In this document: one piece after another, positions 1 to 8,176 of the stretch
How the letters are laid out: every line of letters starts with the position of its first letter
Numbering within the stretch: the first letter of the stretch is position 1
NCBI GenBank assembly: GCA_041752455.1
Contig: JBGSWL010000008.1
Coordinates: forward strand, 36,038 to 100,037
Direction: 5' to 3'
DNA: 64,000 nucleotides
From: JBGSWL01 sp041752455
GTDB lineage: Bacteria; Pseudomonadota; Alphaproteobacteria; Rhizobiales; Rhizobiaceae
Translations under genes and position numbers: made by a program
Notes under the pieces: generated by a model
Seen by the model: the letters and a program-made list of their open reading frames with translations, nothing else
What the model was told of the DNA's origin: nothing
The model's database searches: none

Positions 1-1416
1 AAGGTCTGTACGCAGTTACGCATTCGCCTTGGCGCCGAAGTCTACCAAAGCTGGTTTGGCCGGCTCAAGCTGGATGAATCGGCGCGTAGCGTCGTTCGCC
101 TATCGGTGCCGACACCGTTCCTGCGCAACTGGATCAACCATCATTACCTTGCGCTGATCCAGGAACTCTGGACCGTCGAGGAACCGGCACTTCTGCGCAT
201 CGAAGTCATCGTTCGCAGCGCCATGCGCGGGCACCCGGGCGAGACACCCGCAACGCGGGCCGGCGAAGTGGCAAGTGCCGCGGCCCAGCGCGCTCGCGCT
301 GTTGCAGGGCTCCACACCGCCAAGGTACCAACAACCCAGACCGGGACATCGCCGGTTCAAAAGCAGACCGCTGCGCTCGGCTCGCCCGTCGACAGCCGTT
401 ACACGTTCGAGAACTTTGTCGAAGGCGCCTCGAACCGGGTCTGTCTTGCTGCGGCACGGGCTGCCGTCGAGAAGGGGCCGAATGCTGCCCGCTTCAACCC
501 ATTGTTTTTCCACTCCAATGTCGGCCTCGGCAAGACGCACCTGCTGCAGGCGATTGCCAATGCCGCAAAAGCCAATGATCCGACAAAGCGCGTTGTTTAT
601 CTGACCGCCGAGTACTTCATGTGGCGGTTTGCAAGCGCGATCCGCGATCACAATGCCCTCTTGCTGAAGGAAACGCTGCACGAGATCGATCTCCTGATCA
701 TCGATGACATGCAGTTCCTGCAGGGCGAGAAGATCCAATCGGAGTTCTGCCACCTGATCAACATGCTGCTCGACAGCGCCCGGCAGATCGTGGTTGCCGC
801 CGACCGTCCGCCGTCGGAACTGGAATCGCTCGATCCGCGCGTCCGCTCGCGTCTGCAGGGCGGGGTCGCACTCGAGATTGAGACGCCCGACTACGACATG
901 CGCCTCGCCATGCTGGAAAAGCGCCTGGCCGAAGCACGGCGCGATGATGCGTCGCTCGCCATCAGCGACGACATCCTGCGCCATGTGGCCCGCACGGTGT
1001 CGAGTTCGTTCCGCGAGTTGGAAGGGGCGTTCAACCAGCTGGTTTTCCGGCATTCCTTCGAGCCGAACATCTCGATCGACCGTGTTGATGACATTCTTGG
1101 CCATCTGGTGCGTGTTGATGATCGAAAGAAGGTGCGGATCGAAGACATCCAGCGGATCGTGGCGCAGCACTACAATGTGCCCCGCACCGAACTGCTCTCA
1201 AGCCGGCGCACCCGCACGATCGTGCGTCCGCGCCAGATCGCCATGTATCTGTCCAAGACCATGACGCCGCGTTCGCTTCCGGAAATCGGACGCCGGTTCG
1301 GCGGCAAAGATCACACGACGGTGCTGCATGCGGTCCGCAAGGTGGAATCGCTGATGGCGGAAGACAGCAAGCTCTCCAAAGAGCTGGAACTGCTGCGCAG
1401 GCTGATCGAAGAATAA
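1..1416 (+). CDS. dnaA: Chromosomal replication initiator DnaA (5' end missing)
   Basis: DnaA binds DnaA boxes at oriC, melts the origin and loads DnaB. The frame is open from base 1, so the start and the first residues of domain I lie outside the window. Visible parts are the end of domain I (WFGRLKLDE, then PTPFLRNWI), a variable linker, the AAA+ domain with Walker A NVGLGKTHLL and Walker B LLIIDDMQFL, and domain IV with the DnaA signature GGKDHTTVLHAVRKVE. It ends in a normal TAA, followed by a strong hairpin terminator, and dnaN lies downstream. Nothing suggests it is broken; the truncation is only the window edge. Confidence 0.98.
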   Translation, partial: KVCTQLRIRLGAEVYQSWFGRLKLDESARSVVRLSVPTPFLRNWINHHYLALIQELWTVEEPALLRIEVIVRSAMRGHPGETPATRAGEVASAAAQRARAVAGLHTAKVPTTQTGTSPVQKQTAALGSPVDSRYTFENFVEGASNRVCLAAARAAVEKGPNAARFNPLFFHSNVGLGKTHLLQAIANAAKANDPTKRVVYLTAEYFMWRFASAIRDHNALLLKETLHEIDLLIIDDMQFLQGEKIQSEFCHLINMLLDSARQIVVAADRPPSELESLDPRVRSRLQGGVALEIETPDYDMRLAMLEKRLAEARRDDASLAISDDILRHVARTVSSSFRELEGAFNQLVFRHSFEPNISIDRVDDILGHLVRVDDRKKVRIEDIQRIVAQHYNVPRTELLSSRRTRTIVRPRQIAMYLSKTMTPRSLPEIGRRFGGKDHTTVLHAVRKVESLMAEDSKLSKELELLRRLIEE

Positions 1417-1470
1417 GACAGAAACGGAGTGCAGTGACAACCGCGCTCCCTTTTCCCCAACCGAATGGAC

Positions 1471-1508
1471 AGAGCGGCGGCAAACCTTTGCGGCCGCTCT
1501 TGCTTTTC
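1471..1508 (+). terminator. Rho-independent terminator of dnaA
   Basis: A 14-bp stem with one mismatch (arms 1471-1484 and 1487-1500, beginning AGAGCGGC and ending GCCGCTCT) is followed by TGCTTTTC. It lies 55 bases after the dnaA stop and well before dnaN, so dnaA and dnaN are probably separate transcription units. Confidence 0.75.
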
Positions 1509-1645
1509 ATCGGTCGAACCGCCAATTTCGCGGCCCCGGGGGCGGGTGCCGGGACTGTAGCGGACCCCCCCTCCTTCTTCATTTTTCTCTTCGGCGGCCT
1601 TCTTCTCTCGTTGTGGCCGCCGGACAGCTGACCGGATCGACACCC

Positions 1646-2764
1646 ATGCGCGTGACCCTTGAGCGAGCCAATCTTCTCAGATCCCTCAACCACGTTCACC
1701 GTGTGGTCGAGCGGCGCAACACGATCCCGATCCTGTCCAACGTGCTGTTGAAAGCTGGTGGTGCGAGCCTCGAGATGAAGGCGACGGATCTCGATCTCGA
1801 AATCAACGAAGCCGCCACGGCGCAGGTCGATCAGGCCGGGGCGACGACCGTTCCTGCCCACCTGCTCTACGACATCGTGCGCAAGCTTCCCGATGGCGCC
1901 GAAGTCATGCTGACCACCGATGCCGATGGCACCACAATGACCGTCATGTCGGGCCGTTCGAACTTCAAGCTGCAGTGCCTGCCGCAGTCGGATTTCCCGG
2001 AACTGTCAGCCGGGACCTTCACGCATACGTTCCGGCTGGAAAGCACGACGCTGAAGCGGCTGATCGAAGCGACGCAGTTTGCCATCTCGACCGAAGAGAC
2101 CCGCTACTATCTCAACGGCATCTATATCCACACAGCAGAGCGCGAAGGCCGCATCATGCTGCGCGCCGTTGCAACCGACGGTCACCGGTTGGCGCGCGCC
2201 GAAACCGAAGCGCCGGACGGCGCCGAAAACATGCCGGGCATCATCATTCCGCGAAAGACGGTCGGAGAACTGCAGAAGCTCGTCGACGATCCCGATGTCG
2301 TGGTGCTTGTCGAATTGTCGGACACCAAGATCCGCATGACGATCGGCTCGGTTGTCCTGACATCCAAGCTGATCGACGGCACGTTCCCGGATTACCAGCG
2401 GGTGATCCCGACCGGCAACGACAAGGACATGATGGTCGATCGCCGCCTGTTCACCGATGCGGTGGATCGGGTGTCGACCGTCTCGTCGGAGCGTGGACGC
2501 GCTGTGAAGCTCGCGATCAACGATGGCCAACTCGTTTTGACCGTCAACAATCCCGACAGCGGCTCGGCGAGCGACGAACTGGCGGTCGACTACGGCAGTG
2601 ACGCGCTGGAAATCGGTTTCAACGCCCGGTATCTTCTCGACATCGCCAATCAGCTCGATTGCGCCAACGTGAAGTTCTCGTTTGCCGATGCCGGATCGCC
2701 GACATTGATCGAGGATCCGGACGATCGCGATGCACTCTATGTCCTGATGCCGATGCGCGTATGA
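1646..2764 (+). CDS. dnaN: DNA polymerase III beta sliding clamp
   Basis: This is the ring-shaped processivity clamp that tethers Pol III and other factors to DNA. The 372-residue product has the normal family length and begins MRVTLERANLLRSLNHV. The middle contains the conserved stretch ATDGHRLARAE, and the C-terminus ends in the typical PMRV (family ending MPMR/MRL). I chose ATG 1646 because the in-frame GTG 33 bases upstream would add an unconserved leader. It lies between dnaA and recF, the classical replication order. Confidence 0.98.
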   Translation: MRVTLERANLLRSLNHVHRVVERRNTIPILSNVLLKAGGASLEMKATDLDLEINEAATAQVDQAGATTVPAHLLYDIVRKLPDGAEVMLTTDADGTTMTVMSGRSNFKLQCLPQSDFPELSAGTFTHTFRLESTTLKRLIEATQFAISTEETRYYLNGIYIHTAEREGRIMLRAVATDGHRLARAETEAPDGAENMPGIIIPRKTVGELQKLVDDPDVVVLVELSDTKIRMTIGSVVLTSKLIDGTFPDYQRVIPTGNDKDMMVDRRLFTDAVDRVSTVSSERGRAVKLAINDGQLVLTVNNPDSGSASDELAVDYGSDALEIGFNARYLLDIANQLDCANVKFSFADAGSPTLIEDPDDRDALYVLMPMRV

Positions 2765-2795
2765 GGCGCTGACCGGCCGGCAGCGGTGAACGGCC

Positions 2796-3989
2796 ATGGA
2801 CATGCACACGGAAGCAAACAGCTACGCGGTCGCGATTTTTCTCAGCGGCGTGCAACTGACCGATTTTCGCAACTACACCTCGGCACGGCTGGCCCTTGAC
2901 GGCCGGCATGTGGTGCTGACCGGACCGAACGGGTCCGGCAAGACCAATCTCATGGAAGCGGTATCGCTGCTCTCGCCCGGCAGGGGCCTGCGGCGTGCGG
3001 CGCTCTCCGACATGGGCCGCGTCGGCGCCACCGGGTTTTCGGTTTTCGCAAGCCTTGTCCAGGATGGCGAAACCCATGCGGTCGGCACCGGCACGGCCGG
3101 ATCGACCACAAGCGAGGATGGTGCCGCGCAGCGCCGCATCCGCATCGACGGCACCAATGCGCGCACCGCCGACGAACTGCTCGACCTTGCCCGCATCATG
3201 TGGCTGACCCCGTCGATGGACGGGCTGTTCACCGGGGCCGCCGGTGACCGTCGCCGGTTTCTCGACCGCATGGTTCTGGCGATCGATCCGGCCCATGCGC
3301 GCCGCGCCGCAGACTATGAAAAAGCCATCCGTCAACGAAATCGCCTTCTGGAACAGCGACCCGACAGCCGGACCGACCGGTGGCTGGACGGTATCGAGAT
3401 CCAGATCGCGGCGCTCGGCTCGGCGATCCTTTCAGCACGCCAGGAACTGATCGGACTATTGGCAGCCCTGATCGAGGCGGCCAGGCCGACCAGTGCGTTT
3501 CCGACCGCGATCCTGCGCATCGATGGCGAACTGGAAGCGATGGCGCGCACCGGTACGCCGGCCGGCGATCTGGAAACCGAACTGGCGCGGCAACTGCGCG
3601 ACATGCGCCACCGCGACCGTTCGGCGGGGCGCACCCTTTCAGGACCTCACCGGGCAGACCTGACGGTCGCTCATATGGAGAAAGACATCGATGCGGCGCT
3701 GTGCTCGACCGGCGAGCAGAAGGCGTTGCTGACCGGCCTGGTGCTTGCCCATGCCAGCCTGACTCGGGCGATCAGCGGCATGGCACCGATCCTGCTGCTG
3801 GATGAGATTGCCGCGCATCTCGATCCCGTCCGTCGCGCGGCGCTGTTCGACCGCATCCATGCGCTGGGCGGCCAGTCCTTCATGACCGGAACCGACCGGT
3901 CGTTGTTTGACGCACTCGGTGACAGGGCCCAATACTTTCATGTCGAGAATGCCACCGTCACCGAAATGGACCCGTCTGATGGACACTGA
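2796..3989 (+). CDS. recF: DNA replication and repair protein RecF
   Basis: RecF is an SMC-like ATPase that helps load RecA at single-strand gaps with RecO and RecR. Walker A GPNGSGKT is at residues 43-50, preceded by the family opening LTDFRNY. The signature STGEQKALLTGLVLAHA and Walker B APILLLDEIAAHLD are in the C-terminal third. At 397 residues it is slightly longer than many RecF proteins; an alternative ATG at 2802 would remove two residues. The end overlaps the next gene by 11 bases, suggesting translational coupling. Confidence 0.96.
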   Translation: MDMHTEANSYAVAIFLSGVQLTDFRNYTSARLALDGRHVVLTGPNGSGKTNLMEAVSLLSPGRGLRRAALSDMGRVGATGFSVFASLVQDGETHAVGTGTAGSTTSEDGAAQRRIRIDGTNARTADELLDLARIMWLTPSMDGLFTGAAGDRRRFLDRMVLAIDPAHARRAADYEKAIRQRNRLLEQRPDSRTDRWLDGIEIQIAALGSAILSARQELIGLLAALIEAARPTSAFPTAILRIDGELEAMARTGTPAGDLETELARQLRDMRHRDRSAGRTLSGPHRADLTVAHMEKDIDAALCSTGEQKALLTGLVLAHASLTRAISGMAPILLLDEIAAHLDPVRRAALFDRIHALGGQSFMTGTDRSLFDALGDRAQYFHVENATVTEMDPSDGH

Positions 3990-4737
3990 CGCCGCGCTCT
4001 CATCGGCCGAGATCGAGCGCTATGGCCGCCACATCATCATGCCGGAGATCGGTGGCGCCGGGCAGCAAGCGCTCAAACGGTCGTGTGTCGCGGTCATCGG
4101 CGCGGGCGGTCTTGGTTCTCCCGTGCTCGCCTATCTTGCTGCAGCGGGCGTCGGGCGCTTGCGGATCGTCGACGATGACACCGTCTCCCGGTCGAACCTG
4201 CAGCGGCAAATCCTGCACCGCACCGAGGATATCGGCCGCGCAAAGACCGAGAGCGCGCGCGAGGCGATTGTCGCGCTCAATCCGCATGTCAAGGTCGAAG
4301 CCATCGCCGAACGCATCACAACAGGAAACGCGATCAGGATGCTGACTGGCGCCGATGTCGTGGTTGACGGGTCGGACAATTTCGCGACGCGCCTTGCGGT
4401 CGCCGATGCTGCCGAAGCGCTGGCCATTCCGCTCGTCACCGGCGCCTTGGGGCGTTTTGACGGATCAGTGACGGTGATCCATCCGGCATCGATCCATGAT
4501 GGCCAGCCCGGTCCGCGCTACCGAGATCTCTTTCCGCAGCTGCCGGATGATGGCGCAATCCCGACCTGCGCACAGGCGGGCGTCCTTGGTGCGCTGGCGG
4601 GTGTCGTCGGCTCGCTGCAGGCGATCGAAGCGATCAAGCTGATCACCGGCGCGGGCGAACCGCTGATCGGGCGACTGCTCGCCATCGATGCATTTTCCAT
4701 GCGTTTCAGGACCATTGGCTACCGCCGCCGACCTTGA
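3979..4737 (+). CDS. moeB: MoeB/ThiF/HesA-family adenylyltransferase
   Basis: This is an E1-like enzyme that adenylates the C-terminal glycine of a sulfur-carrier protein (MoaD or ThiS) for molybdopterin or thiamin synthesis. The nucleotide-binding motif GAGGLGS is at residues 41-47, followed by DDDTVSRSNLQRQILH and VDGSDNFATR. The putative catalytic cysteine is in PTCAQAGVLGALAGV. The two CxxC zinc pairs of E. coli MoeB are absent: the first site reads PRYRDLFP. There is no rhodanese domain. ATG 3979 was chosen because it begins the conserved N-terminus and overlaps the recF stop. MoaD or ThiS specificity cannot be told from the sequence. Confidence 0.88.
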   Translation: MDTDAALSSAEIERYGRHIIMPEIGGAGQQALKRSCVAVIGAGGLGSPVLAYLAAAGVGRLRIVDDDTVSRSNLQRQILHRTEDIGRAKTESAREAIVALNPHVKVEAIAERITTGNAIRMLTGADVVVDGSDNFATRLAVADAAEALAIPLVTGALGRFDGSVTVIHPASIHDGQPGPRYRDLFPQLPDDGAIPTCAQAGVLGALAGVVGSLQAIEAIKLITGAGEPLIGRLLAIDAFSMRFRTIGYRRRP

Positions 4738-4820
4738 CGGACAGGCACAGGGACTTAGGTTCAAAGCATCCACAGGCGCCCGGGACAAGGCGCAGCATCC
4801 ACTTCACAAGGGGTTCGTTC

Positions 4821-5129
4821 ATGTTCGCCATGGCCTTTTTTCTGACGTTGCTGGCCGCCGTCAATCTTGCTGTCGCCTATCTCTGGCTTTGCCAGCGCGC
4901 GCTTGAAAAGTCGCTGTCACCCACGCGCACGATCTGGCCGGCAATTGTTCCGGTCCGTCGCCCCGTCGCCAAAGCTGAGCCGGCGCGCGCAATGTATGAT
5001 GGTGGCGTGCTCGATCCGATCGAAATGCCCGCAACGGCCCCCGCCGTCATGGCCATGACAGAACCGGCACCGGTGGCCCCGGCTGTCAAGCCCAAGGCTG
5101 CGCCGCGCGCCCGCAAGCCCAAGGCCTGA
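4821..5129 (+). CDS. Small single-pass membrane protein, function unknown
   Basis: This is a 102-residue protein I do not recognise. One strong hydrophobic helix (about residues 4-24) is followed by a basic patch and then a low-complexity tail rich in Ala, Pro and Lys ending ARKPKA. The ATG at 4821 has AAGGGG upstream and starts directly with the helix, whereas an in-frame start at 4734 would add an unlikely leader. The topology suggests an inner-membrane anchor with a disordered tail. It follows the MoeB-type gene by 83 bases and is followed by a hairpin. Confidence 0.6.
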   Translation: MFAMAFFLTLLAAVNLAVAYLWLCQRALEKSLSPTRTIWPAIVPVRRPVAKAEPARAMYDGGVLDPIEMPATAPAVMAMTEPAPVAPAVKPKAAPRARKPKA

Positions 5130-5175
5130 AAAGTCCAAGGCCTGACCAAAGCAACATCTTCCGCGGGCCCGAACT

Positions 5176-5207
5176 GCTGCCGAACGCGAAAAGCGGCAGC
5201 GGTTTTC
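5176..5207 (+). terminator. Hairpin between convergent genes
   Basis: A perfect 7-bp stem, GCTGCCG (5176-5182) with CGGCAGC (5194-5200), has an 11-nt loop and is followed by GGTTTTC on the plus strand. It lies between the small membrane protein and the convergent dehydrogenase stop, where a terminator is expected. The short T-run makes strength uncertain. Confidence 0.45.
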
Positions 5208-6201
5208 ACACCATGGATGGCAGGATGCGATTGGGTGGCCGGTCACCGCCGGCCATCATGCGGATGTTGATGATGACCTTTTCGCCCATCTCGATCCGGC
5301 CTTCGATGGTTGCCGAACTCATGTGAGGCGTCAGCACCACCTTGCCGGCGGCTGCCAGCTTGCAAAGCCGGTCGTTGACCACGGGCTCATGCTCGAACAC
5401 ATCCAGACCGGCTCCAGCAAGACGCCCGTCTTCCAGCAGTCGGACCAGCGCCTCTTCGTCGATGATCTCGCCGCGGGCCGTGTTGACGATGAAGGCCGTC
5501 GGCTGGAGCAATTCGAGCCGGCGTGCCGACAGGAGATGGTATGTGGCCGGCGTGTAGGGACAATTGACCGACACGATGTCCATTCGCGCCAGCATCTGGT
5601 CGAGGCTTTCCCAAAAAGTAGCGCCGAGTTCGGCTTCGATCGACGCGGGCGCACGGGTCCGGTTGTGATAGTGGATCGACAGGCCGAAGGCGCGGGCGCG
5701 CCGGGCGACAGCCGTCCCGATCCGGCCCATGCCGACAATGCCGAGCCGCTTGCCGTGGATGCGGCGTCCGAGCATCCAGGTCGGCGACCAGCCATGCCAG
5801 TTGTCTTCGCCGACAAGGTAGCCTGCGCCCTCGACGATGCGGCGCGGCGCGGCGAGGATCAGCGCCATGGTCATGTCGGCGGTGTCTTCGGACAGGACAT
5901 CGGGTGTGTTGGTGACGGTGATCCCGGCCTCGTGGGCAGCTTTCACATCGATGTTGTCGACGCCATTGCCGAAGTTGGCGATCAGTTTGAGGCGAGGCCC
6001 GGCAGCGGCGATCAACTCTCGGTCGATCCGGTCGGTGACGGTCGGCACGAGGGCATCGGCCTTGCCGAGGGCGTCGGCCAGCGCCTTGCGATCAAACGGC
6101 ATGTCGGAGGCGTTGAACTGGACATCGAACAGTTCGCGCATCCGCGCTTCGACCGGATCTGGCAACCGACGGGTGACGATGACAAAAGGCTTTTTATCCA
6201 A
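5206..6201 (-). CDS. D-isomer-specific 2-hydroxyacid dehydrogenase
   Basis: This NAD(P)-dependent oxidoreductase is of the glyoxylate/hydroxypyruvate reductase type. The nucleotide-binding motif is GIVGMGRIGTA, and the catalytic residues are the Arg in NTARGEIIDEEAL, the Glu in FEHEP and the His in LTPHMSSAT. The start is uncertain. The conserved family N-terminus begins near KKPFVIVTRRLPDPVE, and the nearest start is TTG at 6201, giving 331 residues, the usual length. The only upstream in-frame ATG (6342) would add 47 poorly conserved residues. The exact substrate cannot be told from the sequence. Confidence 0.85.
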   Translation of the reverse strand: MDKKPFVIVTRRLPDPVEARMRELFDVQFNASDMPFDRKALADALGKADALVPTVTDRIDRELIAAAGPRLKLIANFGNGVDNIDVKAAHEAGITVTNTPDVLSEDTADMTMALILAAPRRIVEGAGYLVGEDNWHGWSPTWMLGRRIHGKRLGIVGMGRIGTAVARRARAFGLSIHYHNRTRAPASIEAELGATFWESLDQMLARMDIVSVNCPYTPATYHLLSARRLELLQPTAFIVNTARGEIIDEEALVRLLEDGRLAGAGLDVFEHEPVVNDRLCKLAAAGKVVLTPHMSSATIEGRIEMGEKVIINIRMMAGGDRPPNRILPSMV

Positions 6202-6411
6202 GGTTTCTGCGCGTCCCTGTGGGTCCTTGATCGGCTGATAACACTGGCACGAACGCCCATTCGTTGACAGGGCGTTAACCAAGGTCTGCCACGGTAAGCT
6301 TCCGTAACGGCCCTTGTCTAGCAAGCGAGCCGCCACGTGCAAAGGCCCCTTGATCCGTCAATCCGGTCATTGCCGAGGGGCTGCCGAGCCGTTCGAAGAG
6401 GGAGTTTGACC

Positions 6412-6984
6412 ATGCAAAGCGCACGCCCTGCCCTGATGCCGGCCCTGCTTCTGGCCGTTGCCGTGACCTTGAGCGCATTGACCGCCCCGGCGCCGGCCCA
6501 TGCCCAGACCACCGGCTCGATCCAGCGCGGCCCCAGCGGCCTGCCTTTGCCGCGCTTTGTCAGCCTGAAGGCCGAGCGGGTCAATTTGCGCGTCGGCCCC
6601 GGCAAGGAATATGCGGTCACATGGCGCTACATGAAGGCTGGTGTGCCGCTCGAAATCATCCAGGAATTCGATACCTGGCGCCGGGTGCGCGATGCGCAAG
6701 GCGATACGGGTTGGGTGCATGGCTCGCTTCTGTCGGGCTCGCGCACGGCCATCGTGTCGCCGTGGCTCGGGCAGGAAGCCCGCGAAAGCCGCACGACGCT
6801 TTATTCCGAAGCGCGTTCGGGCGCCGAGCCTGTCGCCCTTTTGGAACCGGGCGTCATGGGCAGGATCGCCAAATGCGATGGGGCCTGGTGCGAAATGCAG
6901 GTCGACCATGCCGGGCGCACGCTGAAGGGCTTTGCCGTCCAAGCTGACCTCTGGGGAGCCTATCCGGACGAAACCTTCGAGTAG
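6412..6984 (+). CDS. Secreted SH3-like domain protein
   Basis: This 190-residue protein has a signal peptide (hydrophobic residues 8-28 ending AHAQ) and is therefore likely periplasmic. Two bacterial SH3-like modules follow: the first around LKAERVNLRVGPGKEYAVTW and WRRVRDAQGDTGWVHGSLL, the second around ARESRTTLYSEARSGAEP to WCEMQVDHAGRTLKGFA. Such domains usually bind peptidoglycan or surface ligands, but the role of this family is unproven. ATG 6412 follows the strong ribosome site AAGAGGGAG. It is convergent with irr, whose stop is 8 bases away. Confidence 0.8.
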   Translation: MQSARPALMPALLLAVAVTLSALTAPAPAHAQTTGSIQRGPSGLPLPRFVSLKAERVNLRVGPGKEYAVTWRYMKAGVPLEIIQEFDTWRRVRDAQGDTGWVHGSLLSGSRTAIVSPWLGQEARESRTTLYSEARSGAEPVALLEPGVMGRIAKCDGAWCEMQVDHAGRTLKGFAVQADLWGAYPDETFE

Positions 6985-6992
6985 GATCAGCG

Positions 6993-7442
6993 CTACTTCC
7001 GCGTCACGGGGCGCAGGCGAACCACCACATCCACATGGGCGATTTCCATGCCTTCCGGCGGCTCCGGCAGGTTTGATACCGTGATCATGCCATCGGGCAC
7101 GTCAAGCACTTCATTGGTCGACTGGACGAAGAAGTGGTGGTGATCGGTGATGTTGGTGTCGAAATAGGTTTTCTGGCCTTCGACCGAGAGAATGCGCAAA
7201 AGGCCGGCTTCGGTGAACTGGTGAAGGGTATTGTACACGGTGGCGAGTGAAACGCCGGCGCCCCTGTCGCACGCCTGCCGGTGCAGGTCTTCAGCGGCCA
7301 CGTGGCGATCTTCGCCAATGAACAGCAATTCGGCGAGCGCAATGCGCTGGCGTGTCGGGCGCAGGCCGACATTGCGCAGGATGCTGCGAACATCCGGCTT
7401 TGCCGCTTTCTCGATGCCTGTTGAAGGACAAGCTGTGTCCAT
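6993..7442 (-). CDS. irr: Iron response regulator Irr (Fur superfamily)
   Basis: Irr is the haem-responsive global iron regulator of Hyphomicrobiales. It represses haem synthesis and activates iron uptake when iron is low. The 149-residue product has the Fur winged helix (LRPTRQRIALAELLF, ATVYNTLHQF) and the Irr-type metal/haem-binding histidine triad at residues 101-103 (DHHHFF). The CxxC zinc sites of Fur are absent, as usual for Irr. The N-terminal haem motif of Bradyrhizobium Irr is not obvious, as in other rhizobia. Divergence from fabA is the conserved rhizobial arrangement. Confidence 0.93.
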   Translation of the reverse strand: MDTACPSTGIEKAAKPDVRSILRNVGLRPTRQRIALAELLFIGEDRHVAAEDLHRQACDRGAGVSLATVYNTLHQFTEAGLLRILSVEGQKTYFDTNITDHHHFFVQSTNEVLDVPDGMITVSNLPEPPEGMEIAHVDVVVRLRPVTRK

Positions 7443-7626
7443 TGCGTGCCTCCGCCGGGGCTCATCCTGCCCCCATTTCCGTCACAAGATATATTGACCC
7501 TCCCAAAGCTAATCAATAGCGGCCCTTGACGCGGGGCCAAGCGAGCGGCATTGCCTGCCCAAGCAGACAAGCAGGTACCGTCAGCAACGAGGACGGAAAC
7601 CGGCCGACGATCGGGGGAAGCCGACA
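7443..7626 (+). other. irr-fabA divergent intergenic region
   Basis: These 184 bases must hold the promoters of irr (minus) and fabA (plus). A TTGACC at 7495 is a possible plus-strand -35 element, but no convincing -10 follows at 16-18 bases. I saw no clear iron-control element (TTTAGAA-type palindrome). Confidence 0.4.
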
Positions 7627-8142
7627 ATGACCGAGCGCAAGACCAGCTACACCTACGAGGACCTGCTCGCCTGCGGGCGCGGGGAATTGTTCGGCCCGGG
7701 CAATGCACAGCTCCCTGCGCCGCCGATGCTGATGTTTGATCGGATCACGCAGGTGTCTGAAACCGGCGGTGCCTTCGACAAGGGCTTCATCCGCGCCGAA
7801 CTCGACATCAAGCCGGACCTCTGGTTCTTCCCCTGCCACTTCATCGGCAACGAGATCATGCCCGGGTGCCTTGGTCTTGATGCGATGTGGCAGTTGACGG
7901 GCTTTTACCTCGGATGGCTTGGCGAGCCGGGCTACGGCATGGCGCTGTCGACCGGCGAGGTGAAGTTCAAGGGCATGGTGACACCGCGCACCGGCCTCGT
8001 CGAATATGGCATCGACTTCAAGCGCGTGATGCGCGGGCGCCTTGTTCTTGGTATTGCCGATGGCTGGTTGAAAGCCGACGGAAACACCATTTACCAGGCG
8101 ACAGACCTGAAGGTCGGCCTATCGAAGGAAAAGGCGTCCTGA
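7627..8142 (+). CDS. fabA: 3-hydroxydecanoyl-ACP dehydratase/isomerase
   Basis: FabA dehydrates 3-hydroxyacyl-ACP and isomerises trans-2- to cis-3-decenoyl-ACP, the branch point for unsaturated fatty acids. The 171-residue product has the hot-dog fold active site: His71 in PCHFIGNEIMPG and Asp85 in GLDAMWQL. It heads the fabA-fabB-fabI cluster, 34 bases before fabB, so it is probably co-transcribed with it. Length and motifs are normal. Confidence 0.98.
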   Translation: MTERKTSYTYEDLLACGRGELFGPGNAQLPAPPMLMFDRITQVSETGGAFDKGFIRAELDIKPDLWFFPCHFIGNEIMPGCLGLDAMWQLTGFYLGWLGEPGYGMALSTGEVKFKGMVTPRTGLVEYGIDFKRVMRGRLVLGIADGWLKADGNTIYQATDLKVGLSKEKAS

Positions 8143-8176
8143 AACGCCGCCCGGAATTTCAGACAAGGATGAAACC

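Noticed and set aside
1..105. dnaA starting at ATG 106
   Set aside because: The frame is open from base 1 and encodes conserved domain I residues, so the gene is truncated by the window rather than starting at 106.
4734..4820. Upstream start for the small membrane protein at 4734
   Set aside because: It would add 29 residues before the membrane helix without a ribosome site, while ATG 4821 has AAGGGG upstream.
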